A stretch of 64,000 nt of DNA. Origin: Streptomyces pactum (GTDB lineage: Bacteria > Actinomycetota > Actinomycetes > Streptomycetales > Streptomycetaceae). Numbering within the stretch: the stretch's first letter is position 1; every line of letters begins with the position of its first letter. The stretch spans positions 558,001-622,000 of the forward strand of contig NZ_CP019724.1 of assembly GCF_002005225.1 (NCBI RefSeq), in the 5' to 3' direction. Under the pieces are notes generated by a model, which saw only the letters and a program-made list of their open reading frames with translations, searched no databases and was not told the DNA's origin. Shown here piece by piece: positions 51,132-59,448 of the stretch. The position numbers were made by a program, and so were the translations under genes.

Positions 51132-52006
51132 CCCCCACCCGGCAGGAGGACGGCGCGCCCTCTCCCCTCGCCGACCTCAAGGACGCGCTCGGCGGGTACC
51201 TCGCCGCCAAGGGGCACAGCCTCGTGGGCGGCGCGGGGCAACGAATCGGCGGGCTGACCGAACGCCTGACCGAGTCCGCCGACGACCGCGGTTCCGGAGG
51301 CGGCGGTGCGGGGGGCGGGGCAGGCGGCGGCAGTGTCAAGGCGACGCACATCATGGAGACCGTCGACATCGGCGTCCCCCTGCGCACCGTCTACGACCAG
51401 TGGACGCGGCTTCAGGACTTCAGCGGCTTCACCAAGGGCGTCCGCAGTGTCGGCACCGACGACGAGGTGACGTCCGACTGGAACGTCAAGGTCGGCCCGT
51501 CGAGCCGCGGCTGGAAGGCCACCGTCCGGGAACAGGTCCCCGACGAACGCATCGTCTGGACCTCCGAGGGCGCCAAGGGCAGTACCAGTGGGGCGGTCAC
51601 CTTCCACGAGCTGGCGCCCCGGCTGACCCGGGTCGTCCTGGTCGTCGAGTACTACCCGGCGGGCTTCTTCGAGAAGACCGGCAACCTCTGGCGTGCCCAG
51701 GGTCGCCGGCTGCGGCTGGACCTGAAGCACTTCGCGCGGCACGTGACCCTGATGGACGACGAGGAGGTGGAGGGCTGGCGCGGCGAGATCCGCGACGGCG
51801 AGGTCGTCAGGAGTCACGAGGAGGCGATGGAGGAGGAGAACGCCGAGGATGCCGAGGACACGGAGGACGAGTACGAAGACGCCGACGAGGAGGGTGGGGA
51901 CCAGGACACCGAGTACCAGGGCGAGGAGGGTGAGTACGACGACGAGGACGCAGAGGACGCAGAGGACGAGTACGAGGACGACGAACGTGCCCGCCCGTAT
52001 CGCTGA
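51128..52006 (+). CDS. gvpZ: gas vesicle cluster protein GvpZ, SRPBCC fold, acidic tail
   Basis: 292 aa. Residues 75-215 form an SRPBCC/polyketide-cyclase-like domain (VDIGVPLRTVYDQWTRLQDF, then VGPSSRGWKATVREQVPDER). The last 60 residues are nearly all Glu, Asp and Tyr. It is annotated elsewhere as a cyclase, but position and the neighbours identify it as GvpZ. It overlaps gvpY by four bases. The acidic end could pair with the Lys-rich end of GvpY. Confidence 0.82.
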   Translation: MTPTRQEDGAPSPLADLKDALGGYLAAKGHSLVGGAGQRIGGLTERLTESADDRGSGGGGAGGGAGGGSVKATHIMETVDIGVPLRTVYDQWTRLQDFSGFTKGVRSVGTDDEVTSDWNVKVGPSSRGWKATVREQVPDERIVWTSEGAKGSTSGAVTFHELAPRLTRVVLVVEYYPAGFFEKTGNLWRAQGRRLRLDLKHFARHVTLMDDEEVEGWRGEIRDGEVVRSHEEAMEEENAEDAEDTEDEYEDADEEGGDQDTEYQGEEGEYDDEDAEDAEDEYEDDERARPYR

Positions 52007-52024
52007 CGCCGGCGGGAGCACGCG

Positions 52025-52369
52025 GTGACCGACGTCGACCTCCGGTACGCCGGCCCGGATCCGCAGCCCTACGCGCCCGCGACCGGCAACCTCGCCGACC
52101 TGCTCGAACGGGTCCTCGACAAGGGCATCGTCATCGCCGGCGACATCAAGATCGACCTGCTCGACATCGAACTGCTCACCATCCGGCTGCGGTTGTTCAT
52201 CGCCTCGGTGGACACCGCCAAGAAGGCGGGCATCGACTGGTGGGAGACCGACCCGGCGCTGTCGTCCCGGGCGGCGCGGGACGCGCTCGCGGAGGAGAAC
52301 GAGCGGTTGCGCGCCCGGCTCGACGCCCTTGAGGGGGCCGCCGAGGAGACGGCGGGGGCCGCGCGGTGA
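52025..52369 (+). CDS. gvpJ: gas vesicle protein GvpJ
   Basis: 114 aa. GvpA-like core LADLLERVLDKGIVIAGDIK, then DIELLTIRLRLFIASVDTAK, and a helical C terminus. GvpJ is a GvpA paralogue thought to sit at the tips or caps of the vesicle. Start GTG at 52025. It overlaps gvpL by four bases. Confidence 0.9.
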   Translation: MTDVDLRYAGPDPQPYAPATGNLADLLERVLDKGIVIAGDIKIDLLDIELLTIRLRLFIASVDTAKKAGIDWWETDPALSSRAARDALAEENERLRARLDALEGAAEETAGAAR

Positions 52370-53316
52370 GCGCGCCCACGGCCGGACCGGCGGCGCCCGG
52401 CCTCGTCTGCGCGTTCGCCGTGGCGCGCACTGCGCCGGACCCCGCCGCGCTTGCGGCGGCGACCGGTCACGAGGAGGGCGGTCCGCTGCGCGTACTGCGC
52501 GCGGGCGGCCTGTGCCTGGTCGTCCAGGACGTCCCGGCCGCGTTGTTCGACGAGGAGGCGCTGGCGGAGCGGCTCAACCGGCCCGGGGACCTGGAACGCT
52601 GCGCCCGTGCCCACCACCGGGGCGTCGAGGCGGCGGCCGGGCGGGGGACGGTCGTGCCGCTGCCGATGGCGACCCTGTACCGCGGCGACTGGAGCGCGCG
52701 GCAGGCCGTCGCCTCTCGGGAGGCGGTGCTGGGCGCGCTGCTCGACCGGCTGCGGGGCCGTACGGAGTGGGCGGTGAAGGCGCACGCCGCCGAGCGCGCG
52801 AAGGGCACCGTCGGCGGTGCCGGCGCACCGGCCGGTTCCGGAGCCCCGGGCGGAGGGCGCGCCTACCTCAGCCGGGCCAGCGCGCGGCGGCGCGACCGGC
52901 AGGACGCCCACGGGAGAGCCCTGGCCGAGGCGGAGGCCGTCGACGCCGAACTGCGGCGGCACGCCGTCGCCGCGACGCGACACCGCCCGCAGAGCGAGCG
53001 GCTGACGGGCCGGTGCACGCCGCAACTGCTCAATGTCGCCTACCTGGTGGAGGACGCGGAGAGCGCCGCCTTCCGGCGGGCCCTGGCCCGGCTCGCCGCC
53101 GAAGGCCGGCACCCGGCGATGGAGATCAGCGCCTCGGGCCCGTGGATCCCGTACTCCTTCGCCCGCTGGGACGAACACCAGGACGCCGCGAAGCCGGACC
53201 CTACGGAACCGGACCACACACCACCGGACCGCCCACCACCGGACCGCCCACCACCGGACCGCCCATCACCGGACCACGCGGCACGGTACGCCACGACGCG
53301 GGAGGCCCGCTCATGA
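52366..53316 (+). CDS. gvpL: gas vesicle protein GvpL, with a PPDRP repeat
   Basis: 316 aa of the GvpF/L family (LVCAFAVARTAPD; end motif ISASGPWIPYSFARW). A Gly-rich insert lies near 150-165. After the family end the tail carries repeated PPDRP units encoded by a 15-bp repeat (53222-53275). The tail is probably disordered and may vary between strains. Confidence 0.88.
   Translation: MSAPTAGPAAPGLVCAFAVARTAPDPAALAAATGHEEGGPLRVLRAGGLCLVVQDVPAALFDEEALAERLNRPGDLERCARAHHRGVEAAAGRGTVVPLPMATLYRGDWSARQAVASREAVLGALLDRLRGRTEWAVKAHAAERAKGTVGGAGAPAGSGAPGGGRAYLSRASARRRDRQDAHGRALAEAEAVDAELRRHAVAATRHRPQSERLTGRCTPQLLNVAYLVEDAESAAFRRALARLAAEGRHPAMEISASGPWIPYSFARWDEHQDAAKPDPTEPDHTPPDRPPPDRPPPDRPSPDHAARYATTREARS
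53222..53275 (+). repeat. 15-bp coding repeat in gvpL
   Basis: Consecutive units of CACCGGACCGCCCAC encode PPDRP three or four times at the end of gvpL. The copies are almost identical at DNA level, which suggests slippage and length variation. Confidence 0.85.
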
Positions 53317-53561
53317 CCGCCCTGGACACCCGTACGCCGGGGCCGGACCCCGTGCCCTGGGGCGGTCCCGAGCCGTACGCGCCGGTGGGGGTGCCGCTGG
53401 TGGACCTGCTGGACCGGGTGCTGGCGACGGGTGTCGTCGTCAGCGGGGACCTGGTCCTGGCGATCGCGGACGTGCCGCTGGTGCGGATCTCCCTGCACGC
53501 CCTGCTGTCGTCGGTGAACGAGCGGGTGCCCGCCCCCTGGCCGGACAGCGGACCGCTGTGA
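53313..53561 (+). CDS. gvpS: gas vesicle protein GvpS
   Basis: 82 aa. A short GvpA-like core, LVDLLDRVLATGVVVSGDLV, then DVPLVRISLHALLSSV. GvpS is the third GvpA paralogue of this operon. It overlaps gvpL and gvpK by four bases each (ATGA, GTGA). Confidence 0.87.
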   Translation: MTALDTRTPGPDPVPWGGPEPYAPVGVPLVDLLDRVLATGVVVSGDLVLAIADVPLVRISLHALLSSVNERVPAPWPDSGPL

Positions 53562-53851
53562 CCGCCCCCCGGGCCCACGCGCTCGACCTGGACCCCGAGC
53601 GGGTCACGAACGACCTGGCCGCCCTCGTCCTCACCGTGGTGGAGCTGCTGCGGCAGCTCATGGAACGTCAGGCCGTGCGCCGCTTCGACGAGGGCACGCT
53701 GAGCGCGGAGCAGGAGGACCGGCTCGGCACGGCGCTGATGCTGCTCGACGAGCGCATGGACGACCTGTGCGAGCAGCACGGCCTGAGCCGCGGCGACCTG
53801 AACCTCGATCTCGGGCCGCTGGGTCCGCTCCTCGCGGACCCGGAACCGTAG
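53558..53851 (+). CDS. gvpK: gas vesicle protein GvpK
   Basis: 97 aa. The GvpK core reads LAALVLTVVELLRQLMERQA, then DRLGTALMLLDERMDDLCEQ and ends DLNLDLGPLGPLL, all conserved in the family. GTG start at 53558. It is the last gene of the operon; no clear terminator follows. Confidence 0.92.
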   Translation: MTAPRAHALDLDPERVTNDLAALVLTVVELLRQLMERQAVRRFDEGTLSAEQEDRLGTALMLLDERMDDLCEQHGLSRGDLNLDLGPLGPLLADPEP

Positions 53852-53919
53852 GGGCCGCCGGGGCCGGGAGGCCGCGCACACCCCACCCAGGACGAACGAT
53901 CGCTATGATGACGGCGAAT

Positions 53920-53936
53920 CGCTCAAACGAACATTC
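53920..53936. promoter_or_regulatory. sugar-regulator operator 1
   Basis: CGCTCAAACGAACATTC lies 17 bases before the ATG of the DeoR/LacI-hybrid gene. The complementary strand of the site at 55075 reads CGTTCAAACGCTCATTC, a match at 14 of 17 positions. Both contain TCAAACG. Confidence 0.7.
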
Positions 53937-53953
53937 ACGGGTGGGGAGGCCTG

Positions 53954-55063
53954 ATGCGGGAGCCGGTAGATCTCAGGCGCCAGCGGATTCTGGCGGCGGT
54001 CCAGGCGCGCGGTACCGCGCGGGTGCGCGATCTCGCCGACGAGCTGCAGGTCTCCGTGGTGACGGTGCGCCGCGACGTGGAGGAGCTGACGCGCGAGGGC
54101 AGGCTGCGCCGCGGGCACGGCGTCGTCCGCTCGACGCTGCCCGCCCAGGAGGTGCCCGCGAAGAGCACCGCCGACGGGGACCGGGTGGCCGTGGTGGTGC
54201 CGGAGCGGCACTCGTACCTGACCGAGACGCTGCACGGCGCCCGTACGGTGCTGGAGGAGGCCGGAGTGCGCCTCGCGCTGCACATCGCGCCCCAGGCGGC
54301 CGGCGCGGAACGCCCGCTGGTCGAACGGGCCCTCGCCGACGGCGCGCGCGGTCTGCTGCTCGCGCCCCGGTGGAACACTCTGGCCGCCGAGGAGGCCGAC
54401 CACGGGTGGCTGTCGGCACTGGAGGTGCCGACGGTGCTCATGGAACGGCGCCCGCGCCGCGGCAGCACGCCGCACGTGCTGGACTCCGTGTGCTCGGACC
54501 ACTGGTACGGGGCGCACCTCGCGGTGGAGCACCTGGTGGAGCTGGGGCACCGGCGCATCGTGTTCGCCACCCGGGACGACAGCCCGACCGCGCGCACGCT
54601 GCGGTCCGCGTTGGCCGAGATCGCCGGCGCGCACCCACTGGTGGAGGAGTGGGCGTGGGCGCTGAGTACGCCGGAGTCGGGTCCCGAGGGGCCGTACTCC
54701 GCGGACGAGACGGCCGAACTGCCGGTGCTGCTGCGCAAGACGGGGGCGACCGCGGTGGTGCTGCACGGTGACGTGGACGCGCTGATGATCGTGCAGCGGC
54801 TGGCGGGCGACGCGGTGCGGGTACCGCGGGACTGCTCGGTGGTGGCGTACGACGACGTGGTGGCCGGACTCGCCACCCCGCCGCTGACCGCCGTGTCCCC
54901 GCCCCGGGCGGAGGTCGGCCGGGTGGCCGCCGAGCTGCTGCTGGAGCGCCTGCGGGAGGGCCGCGGCCATGCCGCGCGGCGCGTCGAGCTGCTGCCCCGG
55001 CTGATGGTGCGAGGCTCGACACAGCGCGTGGCTGTCGAGGAGCCGGGACCGGAGACTCCATGA
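53954..55063 (+). CDS. DeoR-HTH/LacI-type sensor hybrid regulator
   Basis: 369 aa. Residues 5-60 are a DeoR-type winged helix (RRQRILAAVQARGTARVRDL, then VSVVTVRRDVEEL). Residues 78-350 are a periplasmic-binding-protein-like sensor as in LacI proteins (RVAVVVPERHSYL; end VELLPRLMVRGST). This hybrid is common in actinobacterial sugar operons. ATG at 53954 after GGGGAGGCCTG. The matching operators before it and at the start of the sugar-transport operon indicate control of both. The inducing sugar is unknown. Confidence 0.87.
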   Translation: MREPVDLRRQRILAAVQARGTARVRDLADELQVSVVTVRRDVEELTREGRLRRGHGVVRSTLPAQEVPAKSTADGDRVAVVVPERHSYLTETLHGARTVLEEAGVRLALHIAPQAAGAERPLVERALADGARGLLLAPRWNTLAAEEADHGWLSALEVPTVLMERRPRRGSTPHVLDSVCSDHWYGAHLAVEHLVELGHRRIVFATRDDSPTARTLRSALAEIAGAHPLVEEWAWALSTPESGPEGPYSADETAELPVLLRKTGATAVVLHGDVDALMIVQRLAGDAVRVPRDCSVVAYDDVVAGLATPPLTAVSPPRAEVGRVAAELLLERLREGRGHAARRVELLPRLMVRGSTQRVAVEEPGPETP

Positions 55064-55074
55064 TCGATCCGAAC

Positions 55075-55091
55075 GAATGAGCGTTTGAACG
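55075..55091. promoter_or_regulatory. sugar-regulator operator 2
   Basis: GAATGAGCGTTTGAACG lies between the regulator gene and the transport operon, 116 bases before the first transporter codon, and matches operator 1 in reverse orientation. Its core CGTTTGAACG is an imperfect palindrome. The A/T-rich stretch that follows (TTTATTTTCTTC) is a possible promoter. Confidence 0.72.
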
Positions 55092-55206
55092 CTTTATTTT
55101 CTTCTGATCGATCTATTGACCGTTTCCGCTGGAGGATTCAGGATTCCCGTGTCCCGAACAGTCGTGTCCGCATCCACGCGGACCCGCAGGAGCCGCGGGA
55201 GGCGCC

Positions 55207-56538
55207 ATGCCCGGACGACCCAGCCGTCGGTCCGTGCTCGCCGCGATGGCCGCCGTACCCCTGGCAGGAGCCGTGAGCGCCTGCAGCGGGGGGAACGGCG
55301 CCTCGTCGGCCCGCACGAGCACCACCACGCGCGTCACCTTCTGGTCCGCCCTGCGCGGCAGCCAGGAGGTGGTCGACGCCTTCAACCGCACACACCGCAA
55401 CATCCAGGTGGAGTTCCAGCAGATCCCCTCCGGCGGGCAGGGCGGCTACGCCAAGCTCAGCAACGCCGCCCGGGCGGGCAACGCGCCCGACGTCGCCACC
55501 ATCGAGTATCCGCAGGTGCCGGGGTACGCCATCGACGGTGTGGCCCGTGACATCACCGACCTGGTCAGCGACGGCCTGCGCCGCAAGCTGCTGCCGCAGG
55601 CGCTCGGGCTGACCACGTTCGAGGGCCGGGTGTTCGCCGTGCCGCTGGACGTCGAGCCCATGGTGATGCACTACCGCGCCGACCTGTTCGACCACTACGG
55701 CCTGCGGGCCGCCCGCACCTGGGACGAGTTCGCCGAGCAGGCCGCCACCGTGCACCGCAAGGCGCCCGACCGGCGGCTGGTGCTGTTCCCCACCGACGGG
55801 ATGACGCAGTTCGCCTGCTACGCCTGGCAGGCCGGAGCCCAGTGGTTCGACACCTCGCGCGGCGCCTGGAACGTCTCCCTCGCCGACGCGCCCTCCCGGC
55901 GCGTCGCGGACTACTGGCAGGGGCTCATCGACCGGGACGACGTCTTCATGAACGCCGTGGAGAGCAGGCAGTCCGACGCGCAGATCGGCAACGGCCTGGT
56001 CCTCACCCGGCTCAGCGGCGCCTGGGACGCCGGTGCGCAGATGAACGCCCGGCCCGGGCAGAAGAACCAGTGGCGGATCGCGCCGCTGCCGCAGTGGGAC
56101 ACCGGCAGCCCGTCCGCCGGCACGCACGGCGGCTCCACCTTCGCCGTCACCGAGGACAGCCGCCATCCCGAGGCCGCGATGGAGTTCATCGAGTGGCAGG
56201 TCTCCCACCCCGACGCCCTGCGCGCCCGGCTCTCCAGCGGCACCAGCAGCCAGTACCCGGCCGCCCCCGACCTGGTCCCGGTGGGCCGCGACGCCTTCGA
56301 CCGGTCGTACTACGGCGGGCAGGACATCTACACCCTGTTCGAGCAGGAGGCCGAGAAGATCGGCGGGCAGTGGCTGTGGGGCCCGCGGATGAGCGCCACC
56401 CAGAAGGTCATGCAGGACTCCTTCGCCCGCGTCGGCGCCGGCCAGGGCTCCCTCGTCGAATCCCTGCGCACCGCGCAGGAGGGCACCATGCCCGACCTCA
56501 AGGCCCTCGGCCTGTCCACCACCCAGCACAGCACCTGA
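55207..56538 (+). CDS. ABC sugar-binding lipoprotein
   Basis: 443 aa with a twin-Arg signal (PSRRSVLAAMAAVPLAG) and lipobox VSAC near residue 26. The mature part is a cluster-B sugar-binding protein (FWSALRGSQEVVDAFNRTH; GNAPDVATIEYPQVPGY). It would catch an oligosaccharide outside the cell for the two permeases that follow. No ATPase gene is present; a shared MsiK-type ATPase encoded elsewhere is the usual solution in Streptomyces. Confidence 0.9.
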   Translation: MPGRPSRRSVLAAMAAVPLAGAVSACSGGNGASSARTSTTTRVTFWSALRGSQEVVDAFNRTHRNIQVEFQQIPSGGQGGYAKLSNAARAGNAPDVATIEYPQVPGYAIDGVARDITDLVSDGLRRKLLPQALGLTTFEGRVFAVPLDVEPMVMHYRADLFDHYGLRAARTWDEFAEQAATVHRKAPDRRLVLFPTDGMTQFACYAWQAGAQWFDTSRGAWNVSLADAPSRRVADYWQGLIDRDDVFMNAVESRQSDAQIGNGLVLTRLSGAWDAGAQMNARPGQKNQWRIAPLPQWDTGSPSAGTHGGSTFAVTEDSRHPEAAMEFIEWQVSHPDALRARLSSGTSSQYPAAPDLVPVGRDAFDRSYYGGQDIYTLFEQEAEKIGGQWLWGPRMSATQKVMQDSFARVGAGQGSLVESLRTAQEGTMPDLKALGLSTTQHST

Positions 56539-56564
56539 GCCGACGAAAGGCAGGTGACACCCCC

Positions 56565-57551
56565 ATGACCACGACCACCCAGCCCCGGGTGCCGACCGGC
56601 GCGTCCCGCGCCACCGCCCCGGCGCCCTCCGCGTCCGGGCTGCGCGCCCGCAAAGCGGCGAAACGCCGGCAACTGACCGCCGCCGGCGTTCTGATGACGC
56701 CGTTCTTCGCCCTGCTGGTCACCGTCTTCCTGATCCCCGTCGGCACGGCCGTCTACCTGAGCTTCTTCAGCGACGACCAGCCCGGACTCGGCTTCGGCCC
56801 CGAGCGCAGGATCTTCGTCGGGCTGCGGTCCTACGCCGCCGTGCTCACCGACCCCACCTTCCTCGGCGGGCTCGGCACGGTCGCGCTGTACTGCCTGATC
56901 TACATCCCGCTGATGGTCGTCGGCGCGCTCGCCCTGGCCCTGCTGCTGGACTCCGGCGTGGTGAGGCTGCGCGCCCTCGCCCAGCTCGGGCTGTTCCTGC
57001 CGCACGCGGTGCCCGGCATCATCGCGGCCCTGATCTGGCTGTACCTGTACACGCCCGGCATCAGCCCGGTCATCGAACTCTTCGCCCAGGGCGACATCAC
57101 GATCGACTTCCTCGGCATCCACACGGTGATCCCGTCCATCGTGAACATCGCCCTGTGGAGCAACCTCGGCTACAACATGGTGGTCTTCTACGCCGCCCTG
57201 CAGGCCGTGCCCCGCGAGGTGATCGAGGCGTCCGTCGTCGACGGCGCCGGTCCGGTGCGCACCGCGCTCCAGGTCAAGACGCCGCTGGTGCGGGCCTCGA
57301 TCGTCATGGTCGCCATCTTCACCCTGATCTGGGCGCTCCAGCTCTTCACGGAGCCGATGCTCCTCAGCCAGTCCTCCCCGATGATCAGCTCGCGCTTCTC
57401 GCCGAGCATGTACATCTACGACGCGGCCTTCACCCGCAACAACTACAGCCTCGCGGCCGCGGCCTCGGTGGTCCTGCTGGTATGCACCATCGCCCTGTCC
57501 TACGGCGTCACCCGCTTCACCAGCCGCGCCGACACCGAGGAGGCCCGATGA
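56565..57551 (+). CDS. ABC sugar permease, subunit 1 (MalF-like)
   Basis: 328 aa, cytoplasmic N terminus rich in Ala, Arg and Lys, then six helices. The EAA loop reads EVIEASVVDGAGPVRTALQV. GTGACACCCCC precedes the ATG at 56565, with AAAGGCAGG as ribosome-binding site. It overlaps the second permease gene by four bases. Confidence 0.9.
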   Translation: MTTTTQPRVPTGASRATAPAPSASGLRARKAAKRRQLTAAGVLMTPFFALLVTVFLIPVGTAVYLSFFSDDQPGLGFGPERRIFVGLRSYAAVLTDPTFLGGLGTVALYCLIYIPLMVVGALALALLLDSGVVRLRALAQLGLFLPHAVPGIIAALIWLYLYTPGISPVIELFAQGDITIDFLGIHTVIPSIVNIALWSNLGYNMVVFYAALQAVPREVIEASVVDGAGPVRTALQVKTPLVRASIVMVAIFTLIWALQLFTEPMLLSQSSPMISSRFSPSMYIYDAAFTRNNYSLAAAASVVLLVCTIALSYGVTRFTSRADTEEAR

Positions 57552-58411
57552 GCGCCACCGACAGTTCCCTGCTCCGCCCGAAGCTGCTGGGGCGGGCGAC
57601 GGTCAACGTGGTCGTCGCGATCTCCGTCCTCTACACGCTGCTGCCCGTCATGTGGCTGGTGCTGGCCGCCTCGAAGGACCGGGACGCGCTGTTCAGCAGT
57701 GACCTGCTGTCCCTGAGCGACTTCTCCTTCGCGCAGAACCTCGCGGACCTGTTCGCCATGGACGGCGGGCTGTACGGCCGCTGGTACGTCAACAGCCTGC
57801 TGTACGCCGTGCTGGGTGCCGCCGTCGGCGCGCTGGTGAGCGTGGCCTGCGGCTACGCCTTCGACAAGTACCGCTTCCGGCACAAGGAGAAGCTGTTCGG
57901 CCTGGTGCTGGCCGCGGTCATGGTGCCGCAGACGGTCCTCGCGCTGCCGCTGTACCTGATGGCCTCCGAGGCCGGCCTGGTCAACACCTTCTGGGCCGTG
58001 TTCATCCCGGTGCTGTTCAACCCGTTCGGCGTCTATCTGGGCCGCATCTTCGCGCGGGGCTACGTGCCCGACGAGGTACTGGAGGCGGCGCGCGTGGACG
58101 GGGCGGGCGAGCTGACCACGTACGCCCGGGTGGCGCTCAGGATGCTCGGCCCCGGCCTGATCACCGTCTTCCTGTTCCAGCTCACCGCGATCTGGAACAA
58201 CTTCTTCCTGCCCATGGTGATGCTGTCCGACCAGGACCTGTATCCCGTCAGCCTCGGCCTGTACCAGTGGAACAGCTCCGCGTCCGTGTCGCCGGAGTAC
58301 TACCCCGTGGTGATCATGGGTTCGTTGCTCGCCGTGGTACCGCTCATCCTCGCCTTCGTCCTGCTCCAGCGCTTCTGGCGGAGCGGGCTGACCGCCGGAG
58401 CCGTCAAGTGA
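57548..58411 (+). CDS. ABC sugar permease, subunit 2 (MalG-like)
   Basis: 287 aa with six helices. The EAA loop reads EVLEAARVDGAGELTTYARV and ITVFLFQLTAIWNNFFLPM lies in the following helix, both typical of MalG-type subunits. It overlaps the dehydrogenase gene (GTGA at 58408), so transporter and enzymes are made together. Confidence 0.9.
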   Translation: MSATDSSLLRPKLLGRATVNVVVAISVLYTLLPVMWLVLAASKDRDALFSSDLLSLSDFSFAQNLADLFAMDGGLYGRWYVNSLLYAVLGAAVGALVSVACGYAFDKYRFRHKEKLFGLVLAAVMVPQTVLALPLYLMASEAGLVNTFWAVFIPVLFNPFGVYLGRIFARGYVPDEVLEAARVDGAGELTTYARVALRMLGPGLITVFLFQLTAIWNNFFLPMVMLSDQDLYPVSLGLYQWNSSASVSPEYYPVVIMGSLLAVVPLILAFVLLQRFWRSGLTAGAVK

Positions 58412-59448
58412 CCCTGCACGCCCCCGACGTCCCCGACCGCGAGTCCCGGCCCCGTGCCGCCGTGGCCATGTCCCCGGACGCCGCCACGGCCGTACTCGAC
58501 CCCCAGTCCCTCGGCGCGTTCCGCCGGGTCTGCGAGCTGGCGCCGCTCCCGGTCCTGGACGACCTCGCCACTTCGCGGGCCAGATCCGTACTGGCCGACG
58601 TGGACCTGCTGATCACCGGCTGGGGCTGTCCGCCGCTGGACGCCGAGGTGCTGCGGGCCGCGCCGCGGCTGCGGGCCGTGGTGCACACGGCGGGCAGCGT
58701 GCGCGGGCATGTCACCGACGCGTGCTGGGAGCGGGGGATCGAGGTCTCCTCGGCCGCCGCGGCCAACGCGCTGCCGGTGGCGGAGTACACACTCGGCATG
58801 ATCCTGCTCACCGGCAAGCGGGTGCTGGAGCGGGCCCGCGACTTCCGGGTGTCCCGGACCCGCGGCAACTGGCTGCGCACCCCGCGCAGCGTCGGCAACT
58901 ACCGGCGTACGGTGGGCATCCTGTCGGCCTCGCTGATCGGCCGCCGGGTCGTCGAGCTGCTGCGGCCGCACGACGTCGGCGTCCTGCTGCACGACCCGTA
59001 CGTCAGCGACGCGGACGCCGCCGAACTGGGCGTCGAGCGCGTCGAGTTGCCGGAGCTGTTCAGGCGCTGCGACACCGTCAGCGTGCACACCCCGCTGCTG
59101 CCCTCGACCCGCGGTCTGGTCGGCCGTTCGCTGATCGACGCGATGCCGGCCGACGCGGTGCTGATCAACACCTCTCGCGGCGCGGTCGTCGAGCAGGAGG
59201 CGCTCACCGACGCGGTGCTGGCGGGGCGGATCCGGGCGGTGCTGGACGTCACCGACCCCGAGGTGCTGCCGCCGGACCACCCGCTGTGGGAGTGCGAGAA
59301 CGCGCTGATCACCCCGCACCTCGCCGGCTCCGAGGGCAACGAGTGGCGCCGCCTGGCCGACCTCGCGCTCGCCGAGACGACCCGCTGGGCGTCCGGTGCC
59401 GGTTTCCTCCATCCCGTACGACGCGAAAGGCTGGCGTTCCTGGCATGA
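58408..59448 (+). CDS. D-2-hydroxyacid dehydrogenase family protein
   Basis: 346 aa. The catalytic domain has SSAAAANALPVAEYTLGMIL, and the catalytic Arg and His are in NTSRGAVVEQEAL and TPHLAGSEGNEWRR. The NAD-binding fold is divergent: GILSASLIGRRVVELLRPHD replaces the usual GxGxxG. Either a changed cofactor site or a different reaction is possible. It starts at GTG 58408 and overlaps the DUF2264 gene by four bases. It probably oxidises a sugar acid or related product of the imported glycoside. Confidence 0.85.
   Translation: MTLHAPDVPDRESRPRAAVAMSPDAATAVLDPQSLGAFRRVCELAPLPVLDDLATSRARSVLADVDLLITGWGCPPLDAEVLRAAPRLRAVVHTAGSVRGHVTDACWERGIEVSSAAAANALPVAEYTLGMILLTGKRVLERARDFRVSRTRGNWLRTPRSVGNYRRTVGILSASLIGRRVVELLRPHDVGVLLHDPYVSDADAAELGVERVELPELFRRCDTVSVHTPLLPSTRGLVGRSLIDAMPADAVLINTSRGAVVEQEALTDAVLAGRIRAVLDVTDPEVLPPDHPLWECENALITPHLAGSEGNEWRRLADLALAETTRWASGAGFLHPVRRERLAFLA

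Noticed and set aside
51128..52006. Polyketide cyclase of an antibiotic cluster
   Set aside because: The SRPBCC fold alone suggests this, but the gene lies in the gvpZ slot with overlapping gvp genes on both sides and no polyketide genes nearby.
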